42,626 bases of DNA from Catenulispora pinisilvae (GCF_015356865.1 NZ_JAAFZA010000074.1:1-42626), one strand, 5' to 3'; counted from the first letter of the stretch, positions 11,276-20,894 are shown. Numbers and translations: made by a program. Notes: generated by a model from the letters alone, not told the origin.

Positions 11276-13177
11276 GTGAGAGCCCGGAGCTCCTCTGGCA
11301 ACCGCACCTCGTCCCCGGTCGAGCGGTGCGTGCACGAAATGTTCGCGGACCACGCGACCGCGTTCCCCGATCGGGTCGCGCTGACCGGCCCGCGGGGCGA
11401 CTTGAGCTACGGCGAACTCGACGCGCGCGCCGAGCGACTCGCCACGCGACTGGTCCGCAGTGGGGCCGAGCGGGACACAGCGGTCGGAGTGCTTCTGGAG
11501 CGCTCGGAGGACTTCGTCCTGTCAGCGCTTGCCGTGCTGAAGGCAGGCGGCTGCTACGTTCCGCTGGACCCGAGCTATCCCGACTCACGCCTTCGTCTGA
11601 TGCTCGACGCGGCGGGAGTCAGAACCGTCGTCACAAACTCAGAGTTCGCCGCTCGCGTGCCGAACACCGGTGCGGAAGTCGAGATCGTCGACTGCCGCGA
11701 CCAGGACTCCGCGACGCGGGCAGTAGGCGCGGCAGCCCCGGACCGAGCGTCGGCGCGGGAGCCACATCCCGCAGTGGCGGGCAGCCATGGTGACTCGCTG
11801 GCCTACATCATGTTCACCTCGGGCTCCACCGGCACGCCCAAGGCCGCGGCGATCCGGCACGCCGGGGTTGCCCGCCTTGTGAACGAACCCGACTACGTAC
11901 GGCTCGACGCGGATGTCGTCATGGCGAACATCTCGTCGGTGTCCTTCGACGCGGCCACCTTCGAGATCTGGGGCGCCCTGGCCAACGGCGGTCGGCTGGT
12001 GATCGGCCCGCCCGGGCCGTCTTCCGCGCTCGAACTGGGCCGATACTTCGTCCGGCACGGCATCAATTGCGCCTTCCTGACCTCGGGGCTGTTCAACCTC
12101 ATAGTCGACGAATGCCTCGAAGACCTCGGCGGATTCACCCAGCTGATCACCGGCGGAGACGTGGTCTCGCCACGGCAGGCCCGGCGCTTCATCCAGGCCC
12201 ATCCGCGCTGCCGCCTGGTCAACGGGTACGGGCCGACGGAGATGACGACGTTCACGGCCTGCCATCACATCACCCTGGAGGACACTCGGCACGAGCGGAT
12301 CCCGATCGGCAAGCCGATCCGCGGCACCCGGGTCGAAATCCTCGACAAGGACCTCCGCCCCGCGGCCGTCGGAACTCCTGGGATGCTCTATGCAGGTGGT
12401 CCGGGGATCTTCCGCGGCTACCTCAATGACAAGAAACTGACAGCCGAACGAACCATCCCGGCTCCGCGGCCTCCCGGCGGCCGGCTCTATGCCACACAGG
12501 ACCTCGCGATGTACCGGCCGGACGGGTCGATCGACTTCCTCGGCCGCCTCGACGGACAGATCAAGAAGCGCGGCTATCGGGTGGAACCCGGCGAGATCGA
12601 GGAGGCTCTGCGCGCCGATCCCGTGGTGCGCCAGGCGGCACTCGCCCTCATCGCACAGTCGACGGACGACGCCGTACTGGCGGCCTACGTGGTGCTCGAC
12701 GGGGCGGGCGGCCGCCTCGACAGTCCGCGGGCCGATCCACGTGCGCAGATCGCGGGAATTCGCGAACGCCTCCGCCAACGGCTCCCGAGCCACCTCATCC
12801 CAGACCGTCTCGTCATCGTCGAAGCCCTTCCGCTCAGCGTGAACGGCAAGGTGGACCGCCGGGCTCTGGCCGCCCTGTCCGCCTCCGACGGCCGCGCGAG
12901 CGCCGACGACCACGCGGCACGCGCAACCGATCTCGGGGACACGAACTCAAGCCCGGCCACCCAGACCGAGCAGACCCTCATCGCCATCTGGCGCGAGGTG
13001 ATGGCCGTGTCGGACATCGGCCGTGAAGATGACTTCTTCGACCTGGGCGGTCAGTCACTACAGGCCAGCAGAATGATTTCGCGTATACGCAGCGCCTTGG
13101 GCGTCGAAGTCCCGCTCAGCCTCTTCTTCGACCACCCCACCGTGGCCGACCTCGCGCGGCTCATCGACGAGGGCTGA
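11276..13177 (+). CDS. Stand-alone adenylation-carrier didomain (A-PCP), valine-like pocket
   Basis: The 633-aa protein has an adenylation domain (about 15-520) with FTSGSTGTPK, YGPTEM, a TGD-equivalent region that reads ATQDLA, and NGKVDRR. It is followed by a PCP with DLGGQS and Ser594. Pocket residues read by eye are D-A-F-F-I-G-G-T-F, one change (F for W) from the textbook valine code DAFWIGGTF, so valine or a close aliphatic amino acid is expected. The A3 motif has PKA in place of PKG. There is no condensation domain, so it must either start the chain or present an amino acid for tailoring. It directly follows the acyl-CoA dehydrogenase gene, so oxidation of its carrier-bound amino acid is one possibility. 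Confidence 0.93.
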   Translation: MRARSSSGNRTSSPVERCVHEMFADHATAFPDRVALTGPRGDLSYGELDARAERLATRLVRSGAERDTAVGVLLERSEDFVLSALAVLKAGGCYVPLDPSYPDSRLRLMLDAAGVRTVVTNSEFAARVPNTGAEVEIVDCRDQDSATRAVGAAAPDRASAREPHPAVAGSHGDSLAYIMFTSGSTGTPKAAAIRHAGVARLVNEPDYVRLDADVVMANISSVSFDAATFEIWGALANGGRLVIGPPGPSSALELGRYFVRHGINCAFLTSGLFNLIVDECLEDLGGFTQLITGGDVVSPRQARRFIQAHPRCRLVNGYGPTEMTTFTACHHITLEDTRHERIPIGKPIRGTRVEILDKDLRPAAVGTPGMLYAGGPGIFRGYLNDKKLTAERTIPAPRPPGGRLYATQDLAMYRPDGSIDFLGRLDGQIKKRGYRVEPGEIEEALRADPVVRQAALALIAQSTDDAVLAAYVVLDGAGGRLDSPRADPRAQIAGIRERLRQRLPSHLIPDRLVIVEALPLSVNGKVDRRALAALSASDGRASADDHAARATDLGDTNSSPATQTEQTLIAIWREVMAVSDIGREDDFFDLGGQSLQASRMISRIRSALGVEVPLSLFFDHPTVADLARLIDEG

Positions 13178-13491
13178 CAATCACGGCGAGTTCTTGGACA
13201 TGTTGTCCGCCCCCGGCCTCGGCCAGGGGCTGACTCGTGGAGGCCGGTGTCGTTCCCCTGCGTTCCGCCCGATACCAGAACGCGGGAACGGAACGGGGTC
13301 GGATTGGGAATCACCGTCGCCAAGCTGACCGACATGACTTCGAAAGCGTCCGCTCCGGAGCAGATCGGGCCGATCACCCCGGCAGCGCCTGTCAAGCCGC
13401 AGGGCCCCGCCACGTCGACACGAAGCCGCGATTCGGCAGCACTTGCCGTTCGACGCACATGTGTCCGCTGTCGCAGACCTCGATCGGCCTG
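13178..13491. other. Intergenic region upstream of the SARP gene
   Basis: This 314-bp gap between the left-arm stop and the chosen SARP start holds the hairpin at 13209-13230. The SARP frame stays open upstream to 13237, but the predicted residues before 13492 are arginine- and proline-rich and unlike the family. The regulator's promoter should be here; I could not pick out convincing -35/-10 boxes. Confidence 0.6.
13209..13230 (+). terminator. GC-rich hairpin after the left-arm operon
   Basis: GCCCCCGGCC and GGCCAGGGGC face each other, giving a stem of GCCCC/GGGGC plus GGC/GCC with one C-A mismatch and a tight loop. It lies 31 bp after the A-PCP stop. There is no T-tract, which is common in actinobacterial terminators. 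Confidence 0.4.
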
Positions 13492-16400
13492 ATGATGGTC
13501 GAGTTCCGCGTACTCGGCCCCCTCGAAGTTCTCCACGAGGGGCGACCGGTGAATATTGGCGGCCCACGGCAGGCGACCCTGCTGTCTGCGTTGTTGCTTG
13601 AGCAGGACAGCATCGTCCCGGTCAACCGGCTGTTCGAGGCCCTCTGGGACGAAGACCCACCGCGCACTGCCCGCAATCAGGTGCAGATCGCCGTCTCGTC
13701 CATCCGGCACTCCGTATCCGCCGCCAGCGGGCGGAACCTTATCAGCACCCAGCATCCGGGGTACGTCCTGCGACTGGGCGAGGACACGCTCGATTCGCGC
13801 GACTTCGAGACCTCCGTCGCCCAGGCGCGGCGGCTGGCCGCCGCCGGCGAGGACGCGCGGGCCGTCGAGGAGTACGACAGGGCACTGGCGATGTGGCGAG
13901 GCAGCGCGCTGTCCGGGATCGACAGTCCCCTGATCCAACGCGCGGTGGTGAACCTCGAGGAGCTGCGCATAGCGAGCGTCGAGGAGCGCGTCGAGGCCGA
14001 ACTACGTGCCGAGCCGCGGCAGCAGACGATCGGCGAACTGATCAGCCTCACCCGCGAGTACCCGCTGCGCGAACACCTCCAGGCCCTGCTGATCACCGCC
14101 CTGCACGCCGCGGGCCGCCGGGCCGAAGCACTGGAGGTCTACCGCAGCACGCGCGCCACCCTGATCGATCAGCTCGGTATCGAGCCGGGCCCCGAGTTGC
14201 AGCGACTCCACCTTGCCATCCTGAACAACGACCATGTGCAGCGCTCTGACGCGCATCGGGCCCCGGCGGCGCCGTTCGAGCCCTCCATTGCCCACCGGCG
14301 CGTGGCCCAGACACAGCCGGCGGCCGCCCGCCCGGAGCAGCCGGGCCCAGCCGTGCCACGGATGCTGCCCGCCGCGATGCCCGACTTCACCGGTCGTCAC
14401 ACCCTGCTGGAGGCGCTGGTCGGGACCGGCGCACCGCCGACCGATTCGGTGCGCATCGTGTACGGGCGCGGCGGTGTCGGCAAGACGGCGCTGGCGGTGC
14501 AGGCCGCGCACCGGCTGGCCCCCTCCTACCCGGACGGACAACTGTTCGCCCGGCTGCGCTCCGGCAACGGCCCGGTCAACCCGGCCAACGTGTTCGAGCG
14601 CTTCCTGCGCCTACTCGGGGTCGACAGCTCCTCGATTCCAGAGGACCTGGAGCAGCGCGCCGAGCTGTACCGGAACCTGCTCGGCGACCGCCGAGTGCTG
14701 ATCGTGCTCGACGACGCCGTCTCCGAACAGCAGGTCATGCAACTGCTGCCCGGCAATCCGAACTGCTCCGTCCTGGTCACCAGCCGTCGCCGGCTCGCCG
14801 GGATTCCCGCGACCAGTCGGCACGAAGTGCCGGCGATGAGCAGGGACACGGCGGTCGAACTGCTCACGCGCATCCTGGGTCCGCAGCGGATCGACGCCGA
14901 ACCGGAGGCGGTCCACCGGCTGTGCGACCTGTGCGGGAACCTGCCGCTCGCGCTTCGGATCGCCGCCGCCCGGCTGGCCGACCGCCCGCACTGGGCCGTC
15001 GCCGACCAGGTCGAGCGGCTCCGGGACAGCTCACGCCGGCTCGAAGAGCTCAACCACGGTGGACTGGGCCTGCGCGCGAGTATCGCTCTCACCTACGACA
15101 CGCTCTCTCCCGGCGCGCGTCGCCTCTTCCGGCTCCTGGCCATCTCCGACAGCCCCAGTTTCGCCTCCTGGGTCGCCGCCCCGCTGCTGCGAGCGGACGT
15201 GCATTACGCGCAGGAGCTCCTGGAAGAGCTGGCCGAGGCCTATCTCATCGACACCGAGCGGACCTCCGACGCGGCACCGGTCAGGTACCGCTTCCACGAC
15301 ATCGTGCGCCCGTTCGCCCGCGAGCGGCTCGTGATGGAGGAGGGCCCCCAAGACCGGCATGCGGCGCTGGAGCGGCTGACCGGGGCACTGGTCTTCCTGG
15401 CCCGCGAGGCACATATCCGCGAATACTCGGGCGATCATCTACTGCCGACCAGTGGCGCCGCGCGCTGGGCGCTGCCCCACCCACTGGTCGACCGCCTGCT
15501 GCACGATCCACTGGCCTGGTATGAGCAGGAGCGTCACTGCCTGTCCGCGACGGTGCGGCAAGCCGCGGCCGCCGGGTTGGCCGAGCACGCCTGGGAACTC
15601 GCGATCAGCTGCGTGGCGCTCTACGAGACGCGCTCGTACTTCGCGGACTGGCGCGAGACGCACGAGGCCGCACTCCGGGCGGTATGCCGCGCGCGGGACC
15701 AGCAGGGCGAGGCGGCGATCCGCTACTCGCTCGGCTCGCTGTTCATGTTCGAGCAGCAGAACAGCCATGCGATGCGGCACTTCCAGCAAGCTCTAGCGCT
15801 GTACCGGAAGCTGGGAGAGGACCACGGGGCGGCTCTGGTTCTGCGCAACATGGCCGTACTCGACCGGCGCGGCGGCAAGCTGGCCGAGGCGGTGGAACGC
15901 TGGGAGGAGGCGCTCGCGGTCTTCGAGGTCGTCGGCGATCAGATCGCCGAGGCGCATGTCCGGTACAGCCTGGCGCAGGTGCACCTGGACCGCGGCGACG
16001 ACGGCGCGGCCGCCCACGTTCTGGAGCGCGCCGAGGAGATTTGCGAGCGCACCGGCAACCAACGCGTCGGCGCACAGGTGCAGAAGCAGATCGGCGAACT
16101 GCGTATCAGGGCCGGGGAACTCGATCGCGCCGCGCGAGCGTACACGAATGTGCTCGCGGCGACACGCACGACCGGAGACCAGGTCGGCGAGTGCTACGGG
16201 ATGATCGGACTGGCGAGCGTGGATCTGCGCCGCGGCAACGGCGAGGCGGCGATGCGCGCCCTGCTCGATGCGCTGGCGCTGGCCGAGGTCACCGGCGATC
16301 ACGTAGTGCGTTGCCGTTCCCTGCTAGCGCTGGTAGAGGCGGACATGGCATTGGGCAGACCGGAGATGGCGGCAACGCATGCCGAGACGGCGGTCCCTCT

Positions 16401-16593
16401 TGCCCGCGAGGTCGGGGCGAACCTGCTGATCGCGCAGACTCTCGTGGCCAGGGCCTGCGTGCACGAGGCCGCCGCCGAGCCCGAGCAGGCCCGGGAACTG
16501 CTCCACACCGCCTCGCGGATGAGCGGCGGAGCCGGCCCCAGCCCGGTCGCCGCACTGGTGAAGGAGGTCACCCGGCGGCTGGATGGATTATGA
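13492..16593 (+). CDS. AfsR-like SARP transcriptional activator (wHTH-BTAD-NB-ARC-TPR)
   Basis: The 1033-aa product starts MMVEFRVLGPLEV, the classic SARP opening. An OmpR-type winged helix (about 1-95) is followed by a BTAD domain (about 100-245, LREHLQALLITALHAAGR), a proline-rich linker, and an NB-ARC ATPase with P-loop GRGGVGKT at about 325 and LIVLDD Walker B. A long C-terminal stretch of TPR-like helices runs from about 650. It should bind direct heptamer repeats near promoters and activate the cluster. ATG at 13492 was chosen over 13459 because the family begins at MVEFRVLG; no clear Shine-Dalgarno is present for either. The last sense codon (16588-16590) is TTA, the codon read by the bldA tRNA in streptomycetes. 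It is convergent with the long minus-strand run. Confidence 0.93.
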   Translation: MMVEFRVLGPLEVLHEGRPVNIGGPRQATLLSALLLEQDSIVPVNRLFEALWDEDPPRTARNQVQIAVSSIRHSVSAASGRNLISTQHPGYVLRLGEDTLDSRDFETSVAQARRLAAAGEDARAVEEYDRALAMWRGSALSGIDSPLIQRAVVNLEELRIASVEERVEAELRAEPRQQTIGELISLTREYPLREHLQALLITALHAAGRRAEALEVYRSTRATLIDQLGIEPGPELQRLHLAILNNDHVQRSDAHRAPAAPFEPSIAHRRVAQTQPAAARPEQPGPAVPRMLPAAMPDFTGRHTLLEALVGTGAPPTDSVRIVYGRGGVGKTALAVQAAHRLAPSYPDGQLFARLRSGNGPVNPANVFERFLRLLGVDSSSIPEDLEQRAELYRNLLGDRRVLIVLDDAVSEQQVMQLLPGNPNCSVLVTSRRRLAGIPATSRHEVPAMSRDTAVELLTRILGPQRIDAEPEAVHRLCDLCGNLPLALRIAAARLADRPHWAVADQVERLRDSSRRLEELNHGGLGLRASIALTYDTLSPGARRLFRLLAISDSPSFASWVAAPLLRADVHYAQELLEELAEAYLIDTERTSDAAPVRYRFHDIVRPFARERLVMEEGPQDRHAALERLTGALVFLAREAHIREYSGDHLLPTSGAARWALPHPLVDRLLHDPLAWYEQERHCLSATVRQAAAAGLAEHAWELAISCVALYETRSYFADWRETHEAALRAVCRARDQQGEAAIRYSLGSLFMFEQQNSHAMRHFQQALALYRKLGEDHGAALVLRNMAVLDRRGGKLAEAVERWEEALAVFEVVGDQIAEAHVRYSLAQVHLDRGDDGAAAHVLERAEEICERTGNQRVGAQVQKQIGELRIRAGELDRAARAYTNVLAATRTTGDQVGECYGMIGLASVDLRRGNGEAAMRALLDALALAEVTGDHVVRCRSLLALVEADMALGRPEMAATHAETAVPLAREVGANLLIAQTLVARACVHEAAAEPEQARELLHTASRMSGGAGPSPVAALVKEVTRRLDGL
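16588..16590 (+). promoter_or_regulatory. TTA leucine codon as the final codon of the SARP gene
   Basis: The SARP gene ends GAT-GGA-TTA-TGA. TTA is very rare in high-GC actinomycetes and makes translation depend on the bldA leucyl-tRNA in Streptomyces. As the last sense codon it would stall only termination of a finished chain. It is seen directly; the regulatory meaning is inference. Confidence 0.6.
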
Positions 16594-16824
16594 CCGGCTA
16601 CTTGTGGTTCCCGCGTCGCGACCCTGAGCCGACGCGCCGCGGCCGGGTCGCGGCAGCCCGGCAACAGCATCGCCTGCTCGACGAGTCTGCTCCGTAGGAT
16701 CTCCAGCACCAGCACCAGCACCCGCACCCGCAGCCGACTGCCGCCGAATCCCACGGCGACCGACGGGGTTTCGACGCGAGGCACGATATCGCCCTTCTGC
16801 GATCGGAAGGTCATGACTAGGCGG
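16594..16824. other. Convergent intergenic region with possible bidirectional terminator and hexamer repeats
   Basis: This 231-bp gap separates two convergent genes. CGCGACCC (16617-16624) and GGGTCGCG (16645-16652) form an 8-bp inverted repeat around a 20-base GC-rich loop, a plausible terminator for the SARP transcript and perhaps for the opposing operon. At 16703-16732 there are five tandem hexamers: CCAGCA three times, then CCCGCA twice. No convincing gene is seen. Confidence 0.45.
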
Positions 16825-18210
16825 TCACACTGGTGCGGCCGCGGTTGAAGCAACCTCGAGCGAGGCGCGGTCTGTCGCGGCCGGCGGTCCCTCGGCACCG
16901 AACTCACGCCACTGCCGAAGCGCCATCCCGATGCCGATGGCCACAGCGAGCATGCCTGCCGCGAGTGGGAAATAGGCTGCCGGCCCGAAGGCGCCGACCA
17001 CACCGCCGGCGAACAGTGCTGACAGCGGGAAGACCCCGAAGCTCGCCAGCATCAGCAGCCCGGTGAGCCGGCCGAGCAGCTCCGGCGGCGCCCAGCGCTG
17101 GAACAAGGTGATCATCACGATGTTGCCGAAACCGTTGCCGAGGCCGAAGCCGGCGAGGGCGGCCGCGTCCGAGCCGACGCCGCCGGACCAGGGCGCCGCG
17201 GCGAGGCACACCGAGGCGAGGAGGAACGCGCCCGAACCGAGCATCGCCGGCCGTCGGACCCGGCGGGTACGGCCGGCCACAACTGTGCCGAGCAGCGAGC
17301 CCGCCGCGATGGCGGCGATGAGCACGCCGTAGCCCGCGGCGTCAGTATGCAGGGGGCCACGGGCCAACGCGGCGAGCGCCACCTGGCTCAAGCCGCCGGA
17401 GCCGAGGTTCGCCGCGACCGTGATCAGCAGCACGACAAGCAGGACCGGCGAGGTCCTCAGCAAGATGGCGAGCTTCGGCGGCGTTGCGGGGGGAGCCGAT
17501 TCGGCGAGGGCGGGAGCCGGCTGGGCCCCGGCCGGAGCGGCGGCTGGAACGCCGGCCGTACCGCGCCGCGCGCCGCGGACACCGAGCAAGGTCAGCGCCG
17601 AGACGGCGAAGGTGAACGCGTCGAGTGCGAACGCCGACGAGGCGCCGACAGCTGCCACGAGCAGGCCGCCGAGCGCCGGGCCGACCAGCGCGGCTGCCTG
17701 CGTGCCACTGGACAGCAGGGCGTTGCCGGCCTGCAGGCCGGCGTCCGGCAGCAACGCGGGGACGATCGCGAACGAGCCGGGCAGGAACATCCCCTCGCCC
17801 GCGCCGATGACCGCGGCGATCGGCACCAGAATCCACAGATGGACGGGACCGAGCGCGGCCGTCACGGCCAGACCGGCGACCGCGACGGCCCGTACCGCGT
17901 CCGCACCCAGCATGACCGTCCAGGGCCGCCACCGGTCGCTCGCCTGCCCGCCGACGAGCAGCAGCGCGGTACGCGGCACCCCGTAGGCGAACAGCACTGT
18001 GCTGAGCATGAGCGAGCCGCCGTGCCCGGCCAATACGTACCAGGGCAGGGCCACCGCGTAGAAGGCGTCACCCAGGCTCGAAGCGAGCTGGCCGGCCGCC
18101 AGCAACCGGAAGTCCCGGTGCCGCAACGGTCTCGGCTCCGGCGGCTTCGTGTCCTGCGCAGGGTCCTTATACGCGCCCTCAATCTGCCCGACGTTCTTCT
18201 GCTTGTGCAC
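16825..18210 (-). CDS. MFS exporter, second copy
   Basis: A 461-aa membrane protein with about 12 hydrophobic segments after a hydrophilic N-terminus of some 30 residues. It enters the membrane at LRHRDFRLLAAGQLASSLGD, the same MFS subgroup as the left-arm exporter but only distantly similar to it. A long Ala/Pro-rich cytoplasmic loop falls near the middle. The GTG start at 18210 is 8 bp after the lyase stop, so it is the last gene of the long minus-strand run. Drug efflux or export of the product is likely. Two exporters in one cluster may reflect product plus shunt metabolite, or two joined sub-clusters. Confidence 0.88.
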   Translation of the reverse strand: MHKQKNVGQIEGAYKDPAQDTKPPEPRPLRHRDFRLLAAGQLASSLGDAFYAVALPWYVLAGHGGSLMLSTVLFAYGVPRTALLLVGGQASDRWRPWTVMLGADAVRAVAVAGLAVTAALGPVHLWILVPIAAVIGAGEGMFLPGSFAIVPALLPDAGLQAGNALLSSGTQAAALVGPALGGLLVAAVGASSAFALDAFTFAVSALTLLGVRGARRGTAGVPAAAPAGAQPAPALAESAPPATPPKLAILLRTSPVLLVVLLITVAANLGSGGLSQVALAALARGPLHTDAAGYGVLIAAIAAGSLLGTVVAGRTRRVRRPAMLGSGAFLLASVCLAAAPWSGGVGSDAAALAGFGLGNGFGNIVMITLFQRWAPPELLGRLTGLLMLASFGVFPLSALFAGGVVGAFGPAAYFPLAAGMLAVAIGIGMALRQWREFGAEGPPAATDRASLEVASTAAAPV

Positions 18211-18218
18211 AACGGAAC

Positions 18219-20894
18219 CTACTTCCCGTCCCCCACGATGGTCCGCGCGGCTTCGTCGAGCATCGCGGCGGCCTCGGCCCAGCGGCCGCGCCGGGCGGCC
18301 AGCAGGCCGCGCGGGCCGCTCATCCGCTCACGGAGCAGGTCGACCGCGCGCACGACGGTGCCGCCTCCGGGACCGCCGCCATAGGCGCTGGCCGCAGCCA
18401 CGGCCGCGGGGTCCAGGTCCGTGCCGGACGCGCCGTCGGCATCGAGCGGCGCCCCGGCGTCGAGGGCGGCGAGCACGCGGCGGCCGACCTCGTGGTGCGC
18501 GGTGCGGAACGGGACTCCGGCGGCCACCAGCCGCTCCGCCAGGTAGGTGGCCGCCGTGAAGCCGTCGGCGGCCCGCCGGTTCATCCGCTGCTCGTCCGGC
18601 GTGGCGCCATCGACGACCAGCCGCAGCAGGGTGGCCGCGGCGGCGCCTTCGCGAAGGCCCGGCCACAGTTGCCGCATCGCCTCGGTCCCGACGGCGATCG
18701 CGTTCGTGTACCCCGCGGAGGCCATCGCGGACGCGGCGCCGACGTAGTAGCCAAGGCTCGCCGATGCCTTTCCCTGGATGTATTCGAGCAGGAAGGGGTT
18801 GCGCTTCTGCGGCATCATCGAGCTCGAACCCACGAGATCGTCGGCCAGGTGCAGCAGGCCGGACTCCTCGCTCGTCCATACGCTCAGATCGCGCGCGACC
18901 CGCGTGACGGTGACCCCGAGGGTCGAGATCCCGGCAAGCAGGCGCAGCGCGAAGTCGCGCGAGGCGACGGCGTCCACCGAGTTCACCGCGACGCCGGTGA
19001 AGCCGAGCAGTTCGGCGGTGCGCGCGGGGTCGATCGGAACCGAGGTGCCGCCGACCGCGCCGGCCCCGAGCGGGTTGACCTCGATCTCGGCGCCCGCGGC
19101 CACCAGGTCGGTGTAGCCGCGCACCACCGAGGCGGCCACGCCGACGAGGTAGTGGCCGAACGTGATCGGCACCGCGGGCTGGCCGTGCGTGTAGGCCGGC
19201 ATGACGACGTCCTGATACTTCACGGCCCGGTCGAGCAGGCTCTCGGCCAGGGCGTCCACGGCGTCCAGCAGCCCCACGCAGTGCTCGCGCGCCCGCAGCC
19301 GGACGGTGGTGGCGCCCAGGTCGTTGCGCGACCTGCCGGTGTGCAGGACGCCGCCGACCTCGTCGCCGAGCAGTTCGGACAGCAGTCCTTCGTAGGCGAG
19401 GTAGACCCCGCGGGGCATCGGCCGGTCGCGCAACTGCGCGAAGTCGGTGCCGCGCAGCCGTTCGATCTGCGCGAGCAGGCGCGCCGAGTGTGCAGCCGCG
19501 ATGACGCCGCGCTCAGTGAGCATCACCAGATGGGCGCGGTCGACCTCGCTGATCAGGCGGAGTTCCTCGGCGGCGTCAGCGGCCGGATCCGCGCCGTACA
19601 CGATGGCGTGAGCCTGCGGATTCAGCGCCGTGCTCAGTCGGCCCGTCCGCACGCCGTCGCCGTCATCGTCATCCGCCGCGTCCCGCACCGCCGAGCGCAA
19701 CCGCGCCAGGCCGAGATCCGCGGCGGCCGGCGCCGCGCCATCGGTTCGCTCGGAGGCGCTGATGACGTGTCCGAACCGGCCGCGGAAGTCCTCAGCGGGC
19801 GCGACCGCGGCGCCGGCGCCACAGTAGAACTCGGCGGCGGCCACGCCGGCCACCGCGAGCGCGGCGGCCGTGGCCTGGACCGTGTCCCCGACCACACCGG
19901 GCCGTTCCGCCATCAGGAACCTGATGGACGCGGACCCCAGGGCGGGCCCGGGCGGCTCGGCCGGCAGCCCGACCGCGGCGCGGACCTGGGCCCGGACCAG
20001 GTCGACACCGTAGGCGCGGCGCAGTAGGTCGGGGATCATCCCGCCCGCCAACCGTGGATTGACCTCGACGATCCGCGCGCCGTCCGGGCCGAGGCGAAGC
20101 TCCACGTGGACCGCGCCCCAGTCCAGGCCCAGGGCCGCCACCGCCTCCTCGGCGGCCTCGACCAGCAGCCGTACCCGGTCCGCGGGCAGGCGCGACGGCG
20201 TGTCGTGCCCGGTCTCGACGAACCACGGCGGCGGCCCGAGGTGCTTGTCCACGGTCGCCACGGACCGGCCGCGGAACACCTCCACCGAATGCTCCGACCC
20301 GGTCAGGTACTGCTCGACCAGGATCTCGGCCGGTACCGGCAGACCGCGCTCGTTGCCGGCGGCCTGCAAAAGCCGCGCCGCGTGGGCGTCGGCCTGCTCC
20401 CGATCCGCGCAGAGCCGCACACCAACGCTGCCCGAACCCTGACACGGTTTGATGACGACGGGATACGGGATGCCCGCGGCGTGCACTTGGGCGACGGTGC
20501 GCGCGACGGCGAAGGCCGGCCCGGCCACACCCGCGGCACGCAGGATCTCGCGCTGTTCGCGCTTGTCCCGGCAGGCCCGCACCGCCTCCGGGGCGGGCCC
20601 CGGCAGGCCCAGCGCCCGGGCACACGCCGCGGCGGTCGCGATGTAGTACTCCGAACTCGACGTCACGCCGGCTATCTGCCAGTTCTCGGCCAGCGCCCGC
20701 ACGCGGTCCAGCACGGTGCGCTCGTCCGAGGTGTCGACCAGCACGTGCTCAAGCCCGTCCTGCGCCACATACGCGTAGCGGCCGGGATCGGCGGTCAGCA
20801 GAACCGGGGTGACCCCCAGGTCCGCCGCGCACCGCGCGAACTGGCGTCCGGTGCCGGTGGTGTTGCTCTCGATCAGCAGCAGGACGCGCCTCAT
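18219..20894 (-). CDS. ATP-grasp ligase fused to argininosuccinate lyase-type domain
   Basis: The 891-aa product is a two-enzyme fusion. The N-terminal half (about 1-400) is an ATP-grasp ligase with a glycine-rich CQGSGSVGV loop and the metal-binding EVNPRLAGG. The C-terminal half (about 430-891) is a fumarase/argininosuccinate-lyase domain with HTGRSRND, YTHGQPAVP and the catalytic GSSSMMPQKRNP loop at 689-700. This architecture and length match the known bifunctional argininosuccinate lyase family. Next to a cysteine-synthase-like enzyme, the lyase half fits removal of fumarate from an aspartate adduct to release a 2,3-diamino acid, as proposed for pacidamycin- and friulimicin-type diaminobutyrate. 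The partner of the ATP-grasp half is unknown. The ATG at 20894 overlaps the preceding stop by 4 bp; upstream codons lie inside the neighbour. Confidence 0.9.
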   Translation of the reverse strand: MRRVLLLIESNTTGTGRQFARCAADLGVTPVLLTADPGRYAYVAQDGLEHVLVDTSDERTVLDRVRALAENWQIAGVTSSSEYYIATAAACARALGLPGPAPEAVRACRDKREQREILRAAGVAGPAFAVARTVAQVHAAGIPYPVVIKPCQGSGSVGVRLCADREQADAHAARLLQAAGNERGLPVPAEILVEQYLTGSEHSVEVFRGRSVATVDKHLGPPPWFVETGHDTPSRLPADRVRLLVEAAEEAVAALGLDWGAVHVELRLGPDGARIVEVNPRLAGGMIPDLLRRAYGVDLVRAQVRAAVGLPAEPPGPALGSASIRFLMAERPGVVGDTVQATAAALAVAGVAAAEFYCGAGAAVAPAEDFRGRFGHVISASERTDGAAPAAADLGLARLRSAVRDAADDDDGDGVRTGRLSTALNPQAHAIVYGADPAADAAEELRLISEVDRAHLVMLTERGVIAAAHSARLLAQIERLRGTDFAQLRDRPMPRGVYLAYEGLLSELLGDEVGGVLHTGRSRNDLGATTVRLRAREHCVGLLDAVDALAESLLDRAVKYQDVVMPAYTHGQPAVPITFGHYLVGVAASVVRGYTDLVAAGAEIEVNPLGAGAVGGTSVPIDPARTAELLGFTGVAVNSVDAVASRDFALRLLAGISTLGVTVTRVARDLSVWTSEESGLLHLADDLVGSSSMMPQKRNPFLLEYIQGKASASLGYYVGAASAMASAGYTNAIAVGTEAMRQLWPGLREGAAAATLLRLVVDGATPDEQRMNRRAADGFTAATYLAERLVAAGVPFRTAHHEVGRRVLAALDAGAPLDADGASGTDLDPAAVAAASAYGGGPGGGTVVRAVDLLRERMSGPRGLLAARRGRWAEAAAMLDEAARTIVGDGK

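Noticed and set aside
15684-16697. 337-codon frame overlapping the 3' end of the SARP gene
   Set aside because: It is out of frame within the TPR region, Arg/Gly-rich and without motifs; the SARP frame has the correct codon bias and domain content.
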